From Pseudocercospora fijiensis CIRAD86 (Eukaryota > Ascomycota > Dothideomycetes > Mycosphaerellales > Mycosphaerellaceae), in NCBI RefSeq assembly GCF_000340215.1, contig NW_006921535.1:2131975-2195974 (forward strand): 64,000 nt of DNA, given 5' to 3'. The position numbers and the translations under genes are program-made. The notes beneath the pieces are model-generated. The model saw only the letters and a list, made by a program, of their open reading frames with translations. It searched no databases and was not told the origin of the DNA. Shown here one piece after another: positions 21,887-31,602 of the stretch (its first letter is position 1; the number at the start of each line of letters is the position of its first letter).

Positions 21887-24541
21887 TCATATTTGGGCTT
21901 TTGCCATATAATCAAGTCTGATCTTGACCGCTCTCTCGTGGGCATGTAGCTCTTCCACAGCCGCCAGTCTCATCACTGCTTGACCAACGTTCTTCAAACC
22001 TTCTGCTGTGAGATTCGAGCTTGTGATGTGCTTCACATAGCTGCCAAGGTTGACTCCAGAATATTGCTTGGCATAGCCATAAGTCGGTAGACTGTGGTTG
22101 ACACCAGCCGAGTAGTCGCCAACACTTTCAGGTGTCCACTGACCGCAGAAGACAGAGCCAGCGTTTTGCACCATCTCGCGAACAGCGATTGGATCTTGAA
22201 CCTGCAGGATCAAGTGCTCGGGTGCGTAAAGATTGCTCAATTCCATGGCCTCCTCGATGTCCTTGACGATGAGGGTAGTCGAGTGAGAGATCGCGCCTCT
22301 GACCATGTCCACACGAGGTAATGCCATAGCCTGCTTATGCAATTCATCCTCGATAGCTTGCACTTCCGCGTCATTCAGGCCAACCGCGATGCAGACTACT
22401 TGTGAATCTACACCATGTTCGGCTTGAGAGAGCAGGTCGGAAGCCACGAAAGCCGGGTTAGCAGTCTTGTCTGCTATGACCAACACTTCCGATGGCCCGG
22501 CAGGCATATCGATGCTCACATTGGCGCTCGTATCATTCGACACGATCATCTTGGCTGCTGTGACGAATTGATTGCCGGGACCGAGAATCTTATCAACCTT
22601 ACTGACATTCTCGGTGCCGTAAGCCATCGCAGCTACAGCTTGAGCACCACCAGCGAGTACGATGCTCTCGGCACCGACCTTGTGAGCAACATACACAATT
22701 TCGGGTGTCAAAGAACCATCTGCACGCGGAGGTGAGGCGAGGACGATGCGCTTGCAGCCAGCTACCATTGCCGGAACGCCAAGCATGAGTGCGGTTGATG
22801 GAAGTACTGCAGTGCCGCCAGGTACATAAAGCCCAACAGATTCGATAGGTCGTGCGAAGCGTGAACACACTACACCAGGCATCGTCTCGACTTCCAAAGT
22901 CTCTGTGGCCTGTGCTGCGTGGAACTTGCGGATATTTTCGTATGAGATGTCGATGGCTTCGATCGTCTCGGGAGACAGTTGCATTAAGCTTGGCGGAAAA
23001 GGCGCTTTAAGCACGGCTGATGTCAATGATGTCGCTTTCTCGAAGTTATGGGTGTATTCAAGCAAAGCTGTATCGCCGCGCTCCCGAATGTCCTTGATGA
23101 TCGGGTTGACAATGCCCATGATCTTCTCGGTCGATCGCTGAGAAGGTCGCTGCAAGGCGTAGCGAATCGTTTCTGGCGTCTCGTTGGCCGTGACAAGGCG
23201 ATTCATGCGTATTCTCCCGTCCTTATCTACACCTGCAGGATCGTCTTCGCTCTTCGGCTTCGACTCGGCCTCCCTGATCTCCTTTTTGCTCGGAGCGCCA
23301 TTCGAGGGTGCCGATCCATCGACGCCGAACTTCTCTGCATATGGTCCCTTCGCGTCACCTTTCCGTCTCTTCACCTTCACGCTCTTGGCGTCCAGATTCC
23401 GCTCGATGTCTTCCAGAGAAACACCGGCAGCAATGGCCTTGGTCAGCGTGAAGTAGAGCACATCAGCTGCTTCGAAAGCAATTTCCTCTTTCGATTGCGC
23501 TTCTGTAAGCTCAGCAGCCTCTTCCATGATCTTGGCGTTGAGCAATTTAGAGTCGGTGAATAAGCGAGCAGTGTATGACCCTTCTGGTGCAGAGCGTTTC
23601 CGGCTCTGAAGCGTTTTCTGCAGCTTGGAGAGTCCTCTATACTGTCCAAAGCAGGTCGCTGTTTGTAAGTGACAGAAGCCGTGACCCTGCTGCCTGACCA
23701 CAAAAGATAGACAGTCCTGGTCACAGTCGGCCTCAATGCGCACCAATTCTTGCCAGTCACCGCTGGTGTCACCCTTCCGCCATAACCCTCTCTTTCTGCT
23801 GTGGTACACGCCACGTCCGCACTTCAAACTCTCCGCAACACTTTCGGCACTGCTGTACACCAAGCCAAGAGCAATTCCGCGCTCATCAGTAACCAATGTG
23901 GTGAAGAGTCCATCTGGTCGGTCGCTTTTGGTGAGAGCCAAGATCAGAGTTGCGATTCTGATATGGTCTGGTGAAGGCTCAGTAGCTACAGTCAGCTGCT
24001 GAGCTGGTATAATTGGAACCGCGTTTTGCGTGCAGAGCCCAACAGCTTCCTCCTCTGTGATGTGTGCCTTCGAGACATAGACCGGCGGATGATTCTTGCC
24101 AAGCTCTTGCAGCAATGCGCCAACAGTGCTGACGCTGCTCACATTCTGTATGAAGAGGCCAAAAGGCTTGCCCTGTACAGCACGTTCACTATCGCCAACG
24201 GAGGCTGTAGGTGTGTACACTATGCGACTCAGGTCGAGACCTTTGACTTCTGAGAGGACTGCGGCTTGGGGGCTTGATACGAAGAGCTTGGCGGCGCCGG
24301 CGTCAAGCAAGTCGATCAGATCTTGTTGCGATTCGAGGGCAGAGACTTCGAGGTAGACGGGGAATCGGGACACGGTATCTTTCAGCAGTGCCAATGCGAT
24401 ATCGATATTGGCTGGGGTCACGGTCGATGCGATTCCGCCGGCGTATGCGAGCTCTTTGGCTTGTTGGATCTGTGCAAGTCCCTGGTATCCGGACAGGTCG
24501 ATGGCAGCCAAATAAGGCGGCGATCTCTCCAAAGCTGCCAT
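21887..24541 (-). CDS. HIS4: trifunctional histidine biosynthesis protein (PRA-CH / PRA-PH / histidinol dehydrogenase)
   Basis: Single exon, 884 residues. It catalyses steps 2, 3 and the last two oxidations of histidine synthesis, in the cytosol. Three enzymes are seen in order. Phosphoribosyl-AMP cyclohydrolase is at about 215-300 (LVYSSAESVAESL, RGVYHSRKRGLWRKGDTSG, EADCDQDCLSFVV). Phosphoribosyl-ATP pyrophosphohydrolase is at about 305-405 (AKIMEEAAELTEA, FEAADVLYFTLTKAI). Histidinol dehydrogenase is at about 440-880 (GLYVPGGTAVLPSTALMLGVPA as start, IDMPAGPSEVLVIAD, LLSQAEHGVDSQV with zinc ligands Gln and His, YSAGVNHSLPT). The N-terminal 200 residues are the usual fungal extension. A Gcn4-type palindrome lies 48 bp upstream of the start. 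Confidence 0.98.
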   Translation of the reverse strand: MAALERSPPYLAAIDLSGYQGLAQIQQAKELAYAGGIASTVTPANIDIALALLKDTVSRFPVYLEVSALESQQDLIDLLDAGAAKLFVSSPQAAVLSEVKGLDLSRIVYTPTASVGDSERAVQGKPFGLFIQNVSSVSTVGALLQELGKNHPPVYVSKAHITEEEAVGLCTQNAVPIIPAQQLTVATEPSPDHIRIATLILALTKSDRPDGLFTTLVTDERGIALGLVYSSAESVAESLKCGRGVYHSRKRGLWRKGDTSGDWQELVRIEADCDQDCLSFVVRQQGHGFCHLQTATCFGQYRGLSKLQKTLQSRKRSAPEGSYTARLFTDSKLLNAKIMEEAAELTEAQSKEEIAFEAADVLYFTLTKAIAAGVSLEDIERNLDAKSVKVKRRKGDAKGPYAEKFGVDGSAPSNGAPSKKEIREAESKPKSEDDPAGVDKDGRIRMNRLVTANETPETIRYALQRPSQRSTEKIMGIVNPIIKDIRERGDTALLEYTHNFEKATSLTSAVLKAPFPPSLMQLSPETIEAIDISYENIRKFHAAQATETLEVETMPGVVCSRFARPIESVGLYVPGGTAVLPSTALMLGVPAMVAGCKRIVLASPPRADGSLTPEIVYVAHKVGAESIVLAGGAQAVAAMAYGTENVSKVDKILGPGNQFVTAAKMIVSNDTSANVSIDMPAGPSEVLVIADKTANPAFVASDLLSQAEHGVDSQVVCIAVGLNDAEVQAIEDELHKQAMALPRVDMVRGAISHSTTLIVKDIEEAMELSNLYAPEHLILQVQDPIAVREMVQNAGSVFCGQWTPESVGDYSAGVNHSLPTYGYAKQYSGVNLGSYVKHITSSNLTAEGLKNVGQAVMRLAAVEELHAHERAVKIRLDYMAKAQI

Positions 24542-24694
24542 GCTGCGTGAATATGTTGCGGGAAGGAAGAGAATAAAAAATCGAGCCTTGAGTCAATGCT
24601 TCAGCGCTCTGTGAAACTTTAGACCCCACTCTCTCTTCTCAATCGGCCTGGCCTGTGATCAACTTTGTCACGACGAGATGAAAGTGAAAGTGGT
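24542..24694. promoter_or_regulatory. divergent promoter of HIS4 and the alpha/beta hydrolase gene
   Basis: Only 153 bp separate the two start codons, so regulatory elements are probably shared. It includes the amino-acid-starvation site listed separately and an A-rich run near HIS4. Confidence 0.7.
24589..24595. promoter_or_regulatory. Gcn4/CpcA/CPC1 binding site (TGAGTCA)
   Basis: A perfect 7-bp AP-1-type palindrome, the core of the cross-pathway control element that activates amino acid synthesis genes on starvation in fungi. It is 48 bp before the HIS4 ATG and about 100 bp before the hydrolase ATG. The site is seen; regulation is inferred from known control of HIS4 and his-3. Confidence 0.8.
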
Positions 24695-25930
24695 ATGCGA
24701 CTTTATCATGCTTTGACTCGCAGTCGAGGCAGCATCACGAATGCTTACCTGAGGCCAGCCAGGACCATCTCATCATGCCGCATTCACGCTACGCAACCTG
24801 CCACCATTACGAGCTGTCTGGGCGTGGGCAGAAAGCGTACCCAAGATGCTAGGCCACGATGTCAACGATATGCCCCTATCTCTCGGAGGTCGTTCTTCAG
24901 CGAAAGCCTTCCGGCGGTTCTGGTTCCTCCTGCAGTGTTCTTAAGCTTGCTTGTTGGCCTTTGGACGTACAAATGTATCATGACTGTCCTTTTCCAGGAC
25001 AAGATCATCTATATGCCTTACATGCCACCATTTGCGCGATCCGAGAAGATGGAAGACTATACTGCCATCTGCAAGCCTGTGGAATGGGAAAGTCTACACG
25101 TCAAGTCCTTAGACGGAACCAAGATCGCACTGGCTGTTGGTCGACTGCCAGAGCGCACTTGCACAGACAGCGCAGTTCAAGGCAAAAAACGTAGAATTGC
25201 CATTGCATACTTTCACGGCAATGGTTCTTCAATACCTCCTCGACTGCCTCTGATGTCTGGAACACTCAAAGCCATCGAACGCGCATCACCAGACTCAGAC
25301 GTTGAATTTGTGATCGTAGCACTTTCGTATCGTGGATACTGGACGTCTTCTGGACGAGCCTCGCAGGCAGGAATTGAGAAAGATGCCCAAGCTATGTTGC
25401 AGTGGATTCAGAAGACATATGAAGGTGCTGGCGTTGACCTGCAGATAATGCTTTGGGGACAGAGCATTGGCTCTGGTGTGGCGTCAACGGCAGCTGCGAC
25501 ATATGTCACTGACCGAGCAAGGGACAAGCCTCCTCTCACTGCTCTGCTTCTGGAGACACCCTTCACAAGCATCAAGAGCATGCTGCTGGCTTTGTACCCG
25601 CAAAAGTGGCTACCGTATAAGTACCTCTGGCCATTTCTCTGGAATCACTGGGACAGTGAGGTGGCTTTGCAGCGCATTGCAGAAGCTGACCTTCGACCCG
25701 AGATCTTGCTCTTACCTGCAACGCGCGATGAAGTCGTGCCCCGAGATGAAGTCGACAAGCTTGAGTCGATCTGCAAAGAGCTGGGCCTGCCGATGAAGAG
25801 GAAAGATATCATCGGCGCGTTGCACTTCGAGGCGACTGTCCGCACAGACGGTCAAGAAGCCGTGGCACGATTCGTCGCAGACACGATCAGATCTCGGGAA
25901 TCTCGAGCTGGCACTTCTCGCGTGCGGTGA
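24695..25930 (+). CDS. membrane-anchored alpha/beta hydrolase (BEM46/ABHD-like)
   Basis: Single exon, 411 residues from the first in-frame ATG. Residues 1-70 are rich in Arg, Ser and Ala and may be an organelle-targeting lead. One transmembrane segment follows at about 75-95 (LPAVLVPPAVFLSLLVGLW). The hydrolase domain then shows AIAYFHGN for the oxyanion region, the nucleophile elbow G-Q-S257-I-G, acid D345 in LPATRDE and histidine H377 in GALHF, in the right order. The family includes lysophospholipid and thioester hydrolases; the substrate is not predictable. It shares a short divergent promoter with HIS4 and so may respond to amino acid starvation, which is inference. Confidence 0.85.
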   Translation: MRLYHALTRSRGSITNAYLRPARTISSCRIHATQPATITSCLGVGRKRTQDARPRCQRYAPISRRSFFSESLPAVLVPPAVFLSLLVGLWTYKCIMTVLFQDKIIYMPYMPPFARSEKMEDYTAICKPVEWESLHVKSLDGTKIALAVGRLPERTCTDSAVQGKKRRIAIAYFHGNGSSIPPRLPLMSGTLKAIERASPDSDVEFVIVALSYRGYWTSSGRASQAGIEKDAQAMLQWIQKTYEGAGVDLQIMLWGQSIGSGVASTAAATYVTDRARDKPPLTALLLETPFTSIKSMLLALYPQKWLPYKYLWPFLWNHWDSEVALQRIAEADLRPEILLLPATRDEVVPRDEVDKLESICKELGLPMKRKDIIGALHFEATVRTDGQEAVARFVADTIRSRESRAGTSRVR

Positions 25931-26983
25931 TGATGGCAGTGCTGCTGCGTAACACAGTCCAGACTCACACAATCGAAGTCGCTATCGCTGATAAGCCATC
26001 TCAGCAATACCTTCCTCAGTTACTCAGAGCCACGGGTGAGAAACTTGAGAAAGCAAGGCGTAATCTCGCCGCCAAATTGACGAGTCAATGACGACCGGAA
26101 AAGGACTAGATGAGGGGCGTCTCGAAGCTAGACTCTTGGCGGTAGTATTTAAATGCTGTTCTTGGCGATGTGACTTCCTCATTCGTTTTCCCGCCTCACT
26201 TCGTTGAAGCAATTTGACGGCGAAGTGAAGTGTTCAAGAAATGCAGGTGACATCCTGCAGTTCTTGCCTTATAGATATAAAGATATAGATAGGAGGAAGG
26301 TGCCGCCTGCGACGCGTTGACTCTGCACCTGCACCTCAACGCGTCGACGCAGGAGCATGCACTCATCGCTACACACGACATCAAATGCACTGGCAGCGAG
26401 GTAGCATGGCATACTTCTAGGAACGACCAGCATTGTTCGACACTGCTACCATCTACCGTCGTTCAGCATTATCGAAATCAGCCATCGGTGTTCCCCGGGC
26501 AGCTTACCATCTCCTTTCCAACACCAGCCACATCGACTCAACAACGACTATAAGTCATTTGTACGCAGGCACAAGGTATGGAGCAAGCTCTTGCTACACG
26601 TCTGCAGTATTTTGCGTCTATCCTGCTTGGGAAATTCACCTGTTGTGAGGCAGATGGATGATCCTAGACAGTCAGATTGGACTGTACCCTGGACGTGTAG
26701 ACAGAGCTCTCACTATACATTCTGCTAAGAATACTGACTTACTGCCTAGAATCCTTGGAAAGTACTGAGATACTCCTGCCCATTCTCGATCTGAATTTGG
26801 CGACAGTCAATTGCAAGCGCCTTCCGAGCTGCGTACGTCTGCTGCGCTGCTTGGAACGTCTTCATGACCGTCTGCTGCTCTCATCGACTGGGATCTGGAA
26901 GTCCTCAACCCCAGTCAACAGAGAGACCCAGCGATTGAGGGTCAGCGCCGAATCACTAGCGACACCTCCAAAAGACACCAGCC
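25931..26983. other. intergenic region upstream of the SRA-domain gene
   Basis: About 1 kb without a supported gene. TA-rich short runs at 26268-26292 are the main local feature. It probably contains the promoter and leader of the following gene. Confidence 0.5.
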
Positions 26984-29248
26984 ATGGGCAACGAGAACTC
27001 AACTCTCGGGCTCTCCGAAGAGACCAAGGCAGAGCTCAAGAGAGACACGGAGCAGTTGAAGCAATCCGAAGAAAATCAGCAACCAGAGATAGCTCAGGCC
27101 GAGGAGCGACAGCGAGCTCAGGTTGAAACCGAGAGAAATCAAAGAGAAGAAGCCTATTTTGCTATACAACTAGCAGAGAAGGCGCGTCTAGAGGCAATCG
27201 ACAAGGCATCAAAAGCTAATTCTCAACAAAAGACGAGGGGCAGGGCGAAGAAGACGCCAACGGGAACAACAGTCAAGCAGAAATTTGATGCAGATCGCCT
27301 CGTAGAAGAAGCAGCCGAAGCTGCAACACTAGCTAATACGGTCTTGCAAAAAGACGCAGTCAGTACGGGCAAGGATGCTGCCCAAAATCTGGAAGTAGTT
27401 GAGAAGGAGAGACTCGCTGCGGAGAAAGCGGCGGCAGTAAAGAAGAGGACCGAAGAGCAAGCAAAGTTGAAGCAAAGATTCAACTCTATGCAGAAGCAAA
27501 AGAGCTTGCAGAATGCGGTAGAACAGCCTTTGGGAAGCCAAGGTAGCGAAGAAGGCGAGATACGAGAGATCATACCAAGGAGTGGCACGCCGCTTGCTTT
27601 CCGAGGTGCAGCTAGCAGCGCAAGCACACAGTATTCACGCGATGTTTCAGATAGGTCAAGGCCATCATCGCCCTCTTCTGCGTTGCATGGATGGAATGCC
27701 CGGAAACAGCCTGAGGCGAAGAGCAGCTCGAAGCAGGGAGGACCGCCTTCTTCGTCAAGCAATGATACTGTTCGTCGGCGGGATTCAAAGGAGCTTGTCA
27801 GCGAGCCAGAAACCCAGGTCGCCCGCAAAGTGCCACCATCCGCAACTCAATCATCGACATCGATGTCCATCGACAACACGAATGCTTCTGCAAAAGCATC
27901 TACTGGTCAAGATTTAGCTATCTGGCCAACGAGACCTCCGGTCGCACAGAAGAGATCTAGCATATGCGAAGTCCAAGATTCGCCCAATCTGCCACCCAAG
28001 CCTCTGGATCCGCATAGGAGATCTAGCACATCTACTGCGCTCGATGTATCAACTCTACCTCCCAAGCCCGCTGCTAGTCACAAGAGATCTATACCATCTG
28101 GTGGATTCGACATATCAAAAATGGCGAAGATACCCAAAAAGAATCATCAAGCAGTATCAAGCAGCGCTTCCCCACAATCTCCAGTTCAGGATGATGAAGA
28201 GGAAAGCGGACACCTTCTCGACGTTGGCGAACCAAGTTGGGGCGGCGACAGGCAGCCTCCAAAATGGTACGGCAGGCTCAAAGCGATCACGAAACGTGAT
28301 GCGGGCCATGGCAATGTTCAGGTTTTACTTGAGAGACTGAAAGAGAAGATTGGAAAGATCAAGAAGCTATCGCGAGACGCAGGGACTGAACGAGAGTTGA
28401 ACGAGCTAAGGGAGATGATCCACAAGGTCTTCTTTATCGAAGTTACACCCCAGTTGCTTCGCAATCTGCGTATGCTGCACAACAACGACGGTCTTCCCCA
28501 AATCTTCGATCATCGATATGATGATAAAGTCCCGTGGCCCTACGACGTGAAAGCCGATGCAGAAGAGCTATACAACAAGTGGTGCGCTCGAACATTCGAG
28601 ATCGATCTGCTGCGAGGCATCAAAGTTGGGAAACCAAAGACCGCCAAGGATAAAGGCAGTTCCGATCGCTTGGATCCAAAATTTCCAAAGGTGCCGTCGA
28701 ATTACTATGGCAATGGACGTCTTCTGAATGGCCAATGGTGGCCCACGCAGCTTACTGCGCTGCGTGACGGTGCCCACGGCTCATCTCAAGGTGGTATCTA
28801 TGGTGAAACGGGCCAAGGCGCATACTCAGTCATCATGTCTGGTGGAGTCGACAAAGCTGGCAACAAATACCCAGACGTGGATGAGGGCGATCATGTCCAG
28901 TACTGCGGCACCGACAACGATGGGCCTGAAAAGAAGCCATCAGACGGCACACAACGATTGATTGAAAGCTATCGCTTGAAGACTCCCATCCGCCTCATTC
29001 GTAGCTCGAATGCGGACCCGGTGTATGCACCAGAAGAAGGCTTCCGCTATGATGGCCTATATGAGATTACTGGGGTAGAGCATATCGACGCTGCAGATTC
29101 AAAGCGACAGCGTCATAGGTTCACGCTGCAGAGGAAGCCAGGACAAGATCCCATACGTAGCTCTGGGCCGGCGAAGAGACCGACGCAGCAGGAGCTGGAT
29201 GCCTACAAGAAAGACAAGACATTACGGGGGTATGGTGCAAAGGGTTGA
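26984..29248 (+). CDS. SRA/YDG-domain protein (candidate methylated-DNA reader)
   Basis: Single exon, 754 residues. The C-terminal SRA domain is at about 565-730: YYGNGRLLNGQWW, LTALRDGAHGSSQGGI, GAYSVIMSGG, DVDEGDHVQYCGTD, IRLIRSS, GFRYDGLYEITG and RQRHRFTLQRKPGQDP, all close to the family pattern. SRA domains of UHRF1 and SUVH proteins flip out and bind 5-methylcytosine. Before it come a Lys/Glu/Gln-rich coiled-coil at about 10-180, a disordered Ser/Pro stretch with three degenerate repeats around KRSS...LPPKP at 320-385, and a helical block at 440-520. No RING, PHD or SET domain is present, unlike UHRF1 or SUVH. The protein begins MGNENS, a fit to an N-myristoylation signal, odd for a DNA-binding protein. 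The stop codon lies in the first copy of a tandem repeat. Confidence 0.88.
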   Translation: MGNENSTLGLSEETKAELKRDTEQLKQSEENQQPEIAQAEERQRAQVETERNQREEAYFAIQLAEKARLEAIDKASKANSQQKTRGRAKKTPTGTTVKQKFDADRLVEEAAEAATLANTVLQKDAVSTGKDAAQNLEVVEKERLAAEKAAAVKKRTEEQAKLKQRFNSMQKQKSLQNAVEQPLGSQGSEEGEIREIIPRSGTPLAFRGAASSASTQYSRDVSDRSRPSSPSSALHGWNARKQPEAKSSSKQGGPPSSSSNDTVRRRDSKELVSEPETQVARKVPPSATQSSTSMSIDNTNASAKASTGQDLAIWPTRPPVAQKRSSICEVQDSPNLPPKPLDPHRRSSTSTALDVSTLPPKPAASHKRSIPSGGFDISKMAKIPKKNHQAVSSSASPQSPVQDDEEESGHLLDVGEPSWGGDRQPPKWYGRLKAITKRDAGHGNVQVLLERLKEKIGKIKKLSRDAGTERELNELREMIHKVFFIEVTPQLLRNLRMLHNNDGLPQIFDHRYDDKVPWPYDVKADAEELYNKWCARTFEIDLLRGIKVGKPKTAKDKGSSDRLDPKFPKVPSNYYGNGRLLNGQWWPTQLTALRDGAHGSSQGGIYGETGQGAYSVIMSGGVDKAGNKYPDVDEGDHVQYCGTDNDGPEKKPSDGTQRLIESYRLKTPIRLIRSSNADPVYAPEEGFRYDGLYEITGVEHIDAADSKRQRHRFTLQRKPGQDPIRSSGPAKRPTQQELDAYKKDKTLRGYGAKG

Positions 29249-29825
29249 TGAAAGTGAGGGCGTACAGACTTTACGTGCTGAAAAATGCGCTTCGAGATCG
29301 AGTAGCTAGCCAAGTCTTTAGTATCACATAGTCTACACTATATGATAAGTTCTGTAACAGAGTGTCATCAAGGGAATGGCCAGCATCTCACGCACAGACT
29401 TTACGTGCTGAAAAGTGCGCTTCGAGATCGAAGAGCTAGCCGAGTCTTTAGGATCACAAAGTCTACACTATATGATAAGTTCCGTCTCAGAGTATCGTAA
29501 AGGGTTGATAGAAGAGAGGGCGTGCAAACTTCACGTGTTGAAAAGTGCGCTTCGAGATCGAATAGCTAACCGAGTCTTTAGGATCACAAAGTCTACACTA
29601 TATAATAACTTCTGTCACAGAGGGCCGTGAGGTGAGAGGCTAGCATCTCACTTACAGAGCTTCTGAGTCTCGCCTTCTGCTGAGGCACCAGCAGCACGTA
29701 GCCTTCACTATATGATAAGTTCTGTTACAGAGTGACGTGGAGGGATTATCCAGCATCTCACGTATACAGCTTCCGAGTCACGCATTCTGCTAAGCCACCA
29801 GCAGCACGTAGCCTTCACTTCACAA
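29237..29825 (+). repeat. tandem repeat array, 130-bp and 110-bp units
   Basis: Three 130-bp units share CTTCGAGATCGA at 29290, 29420 and 29550 and CACTATATGATAAGTTC at 29336, 29466 and (diverged) 29596. Two related 110-bp units follow, ending at about 29720 and 29825, sharing CCAGCAGCACGTAGCCTTCAC with a small hairpin. The first unit begins inside the SRA gene: its AAAGGGTTGAT includes the stop codon and recurs at 29503. The array fills the space between two convergent genes. Confidence 0.9.
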
Positions 29826-30075
29826 ACACGGTGAGTAATGAGAAAGCATTGAGTGTAAGCTTCGGCTTTCAAATTCCTGTGCTACACCTCCATTGCTACA
29901 GTATCACTTCGTCTTCACTGTGGACTCACATTGTCAGCGGTATCGCAGAGTCTGAGCTTACATTTACACCTTACCACTCGCACTGCTTCATTCAAATCCT
30001 GTCCATATACGCATCTACATTTGCATCACTTATTACGGTCCACGTTCTTCTTCTCCTCAATTTCCAGCCTCGTCA

Positions 30076-31340
30076 TCACCCTCTGACAACCCCGTCCAGC
30101 ACCTTCACAAACCCCTCAACCTCCTCTCGTGTATTATAATGCAAAAGACTAACCCTCACAACCCCATCAACCGGGTCCAACCCACAAACATTCTCCGCTA
30201 AACGATTACTGTAGAAACTTCCCCACCTACAACCATAATCACTCTTCGCCTCGATTTTCTCCACAACATCCTGACTCTTGTGGCCCTTCACTGTAAAAGA
30301 AATCACCGGAACACGCTTCTTCCGATCAGCTGTCGGTTCGCCGTAAATCTGATATGTATCTGGATACTTGAGCAAATGGCTTATCAGAATCGATTGGAGT
30401 TCTTCTTCGTATTCCGAAGTTTGAGACCACGGGACGGAAGATAGGTAGGCGCAGACGGAAGGGATTGAGGCTGTGAGTTCGTAATTTGCTGCTGCGAGGC
30501 CTAGCAAGTTTTCGAGAGAGGTTGTGTCTTTGAAGAAGTGGCCTAGAGTTCGGAGGTGTTTCTGTGCGGATGGTGAGGCGTATAGTGATGCGATGTGGGG
30601 TCCGTAGAGTTTGTACCAGGAGAAGGAATAGAAATCTATACCCAAGTCTTGCACGTCGATGGCGCGGTGTGGGGCGTAGGCTACGGCGTCGACGCAGAGT
30701 AATGCTCCCGGGATGGTGTGGACGGTTTCGGCGATTTCTTTTATGGGAGAGATGGTGCCGAGGATGTTGGAGGTGTGGGTGCAGGTTACGAGTTTTGTTT
30801 TTGGGGTGAGAAGGCCTTTGAGGACGGTAGGGTCAAGTTGAGGGTTTGTTTTCGAATCGGAGCCCCACCAGATTAGTTTGCAGTTTTTGTCTTTAGCGAG
30901 CTGGACCCAGGAGGCGATGTTGGCTTCGTGGTCGAGGAGAGAGACGATGATTTCTGAGTCCGAGTCAATGTAGTCGTATAAGGAGATTGAGAGGTTTCGG
31001 AAGTGTTGGGTTGTTGATGGACCGAGGACGACGTTCTCTGGGGCAGTGTTGATGTATTTTGCTGCGGCTGCGGATCCTTCGTAGAACAGATTGGTAGATG
31101 TTTGAGAGATTGGGTAGCTGGCTCCGAGTTGGACATTGGTGGAGGAGAGATATGAGACGATTCTGTGAGAGATGGATCAGTACGATACCTCTTCTGAGAA
31201 AAGTCTATGGATAAGTGGTAGGCTCACGAATCTATGACTTCCTTCGGGACTTGACTTCCTCCTGCATTGTCGAAGTAGACTTGTTTACCACCCAGGGCTG
31301 GAAAGTGGGAGCGGACTTTGTCGACATCGAAGTTTGACAT
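30076..31340 (-). CDS. class-V aminotransferase, cysteine desulfurase-like
   Basis: Exons 31340-31228 and 31162-30076 (65-nt intron) give 399 residues. The start VRSHFPALGGKQVYFDNAGGSQVP is typical of the cysteine desulfurase-like subgroup of PLP enzymes. Then DHEANIASW, CTHTSNILGTI, CVDAVAYAPHRAIDVQDLG, and the PLP lysine K222 in SFSWYKLYGPH. The tail CRWGSFYSNRL...GVVRVSLLHYNTREEV matches the small domain. A mobile catalytic Cys loop of true NifS/SufS enzymes is not evident, so activity on cysteine is uncertain; selenocysteine lyase or another PLP-dependent lyase are alternatives. No mitochondrial presequence, so it is not the Nfs1 orthologue. Confidence 0.88.
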
Positions 31341-31602
31341 GGCTCCTAAGATCTGCGAAGTGTTGAGATTTGTTGGTGTGTGGACTCTGATATACAAGAA
31401 CACGCCCTTCAGATGTCATTGAAGCTCTCTGCTCGGTCCATCTTTTGGCCGATGTTGGCCGAAGAGAATCCTAGGTTTACACCTTCCTATTTGAGAATAG
31501 CATTGGCCGGCGATGAGGTCAAGCATTGATCTCTTGCCTGTCCTACTCTGTTGTGATGCTATCTCATGCTGTGGTAACGTACTTGTCGTTTAACTAATGC
31601 AG

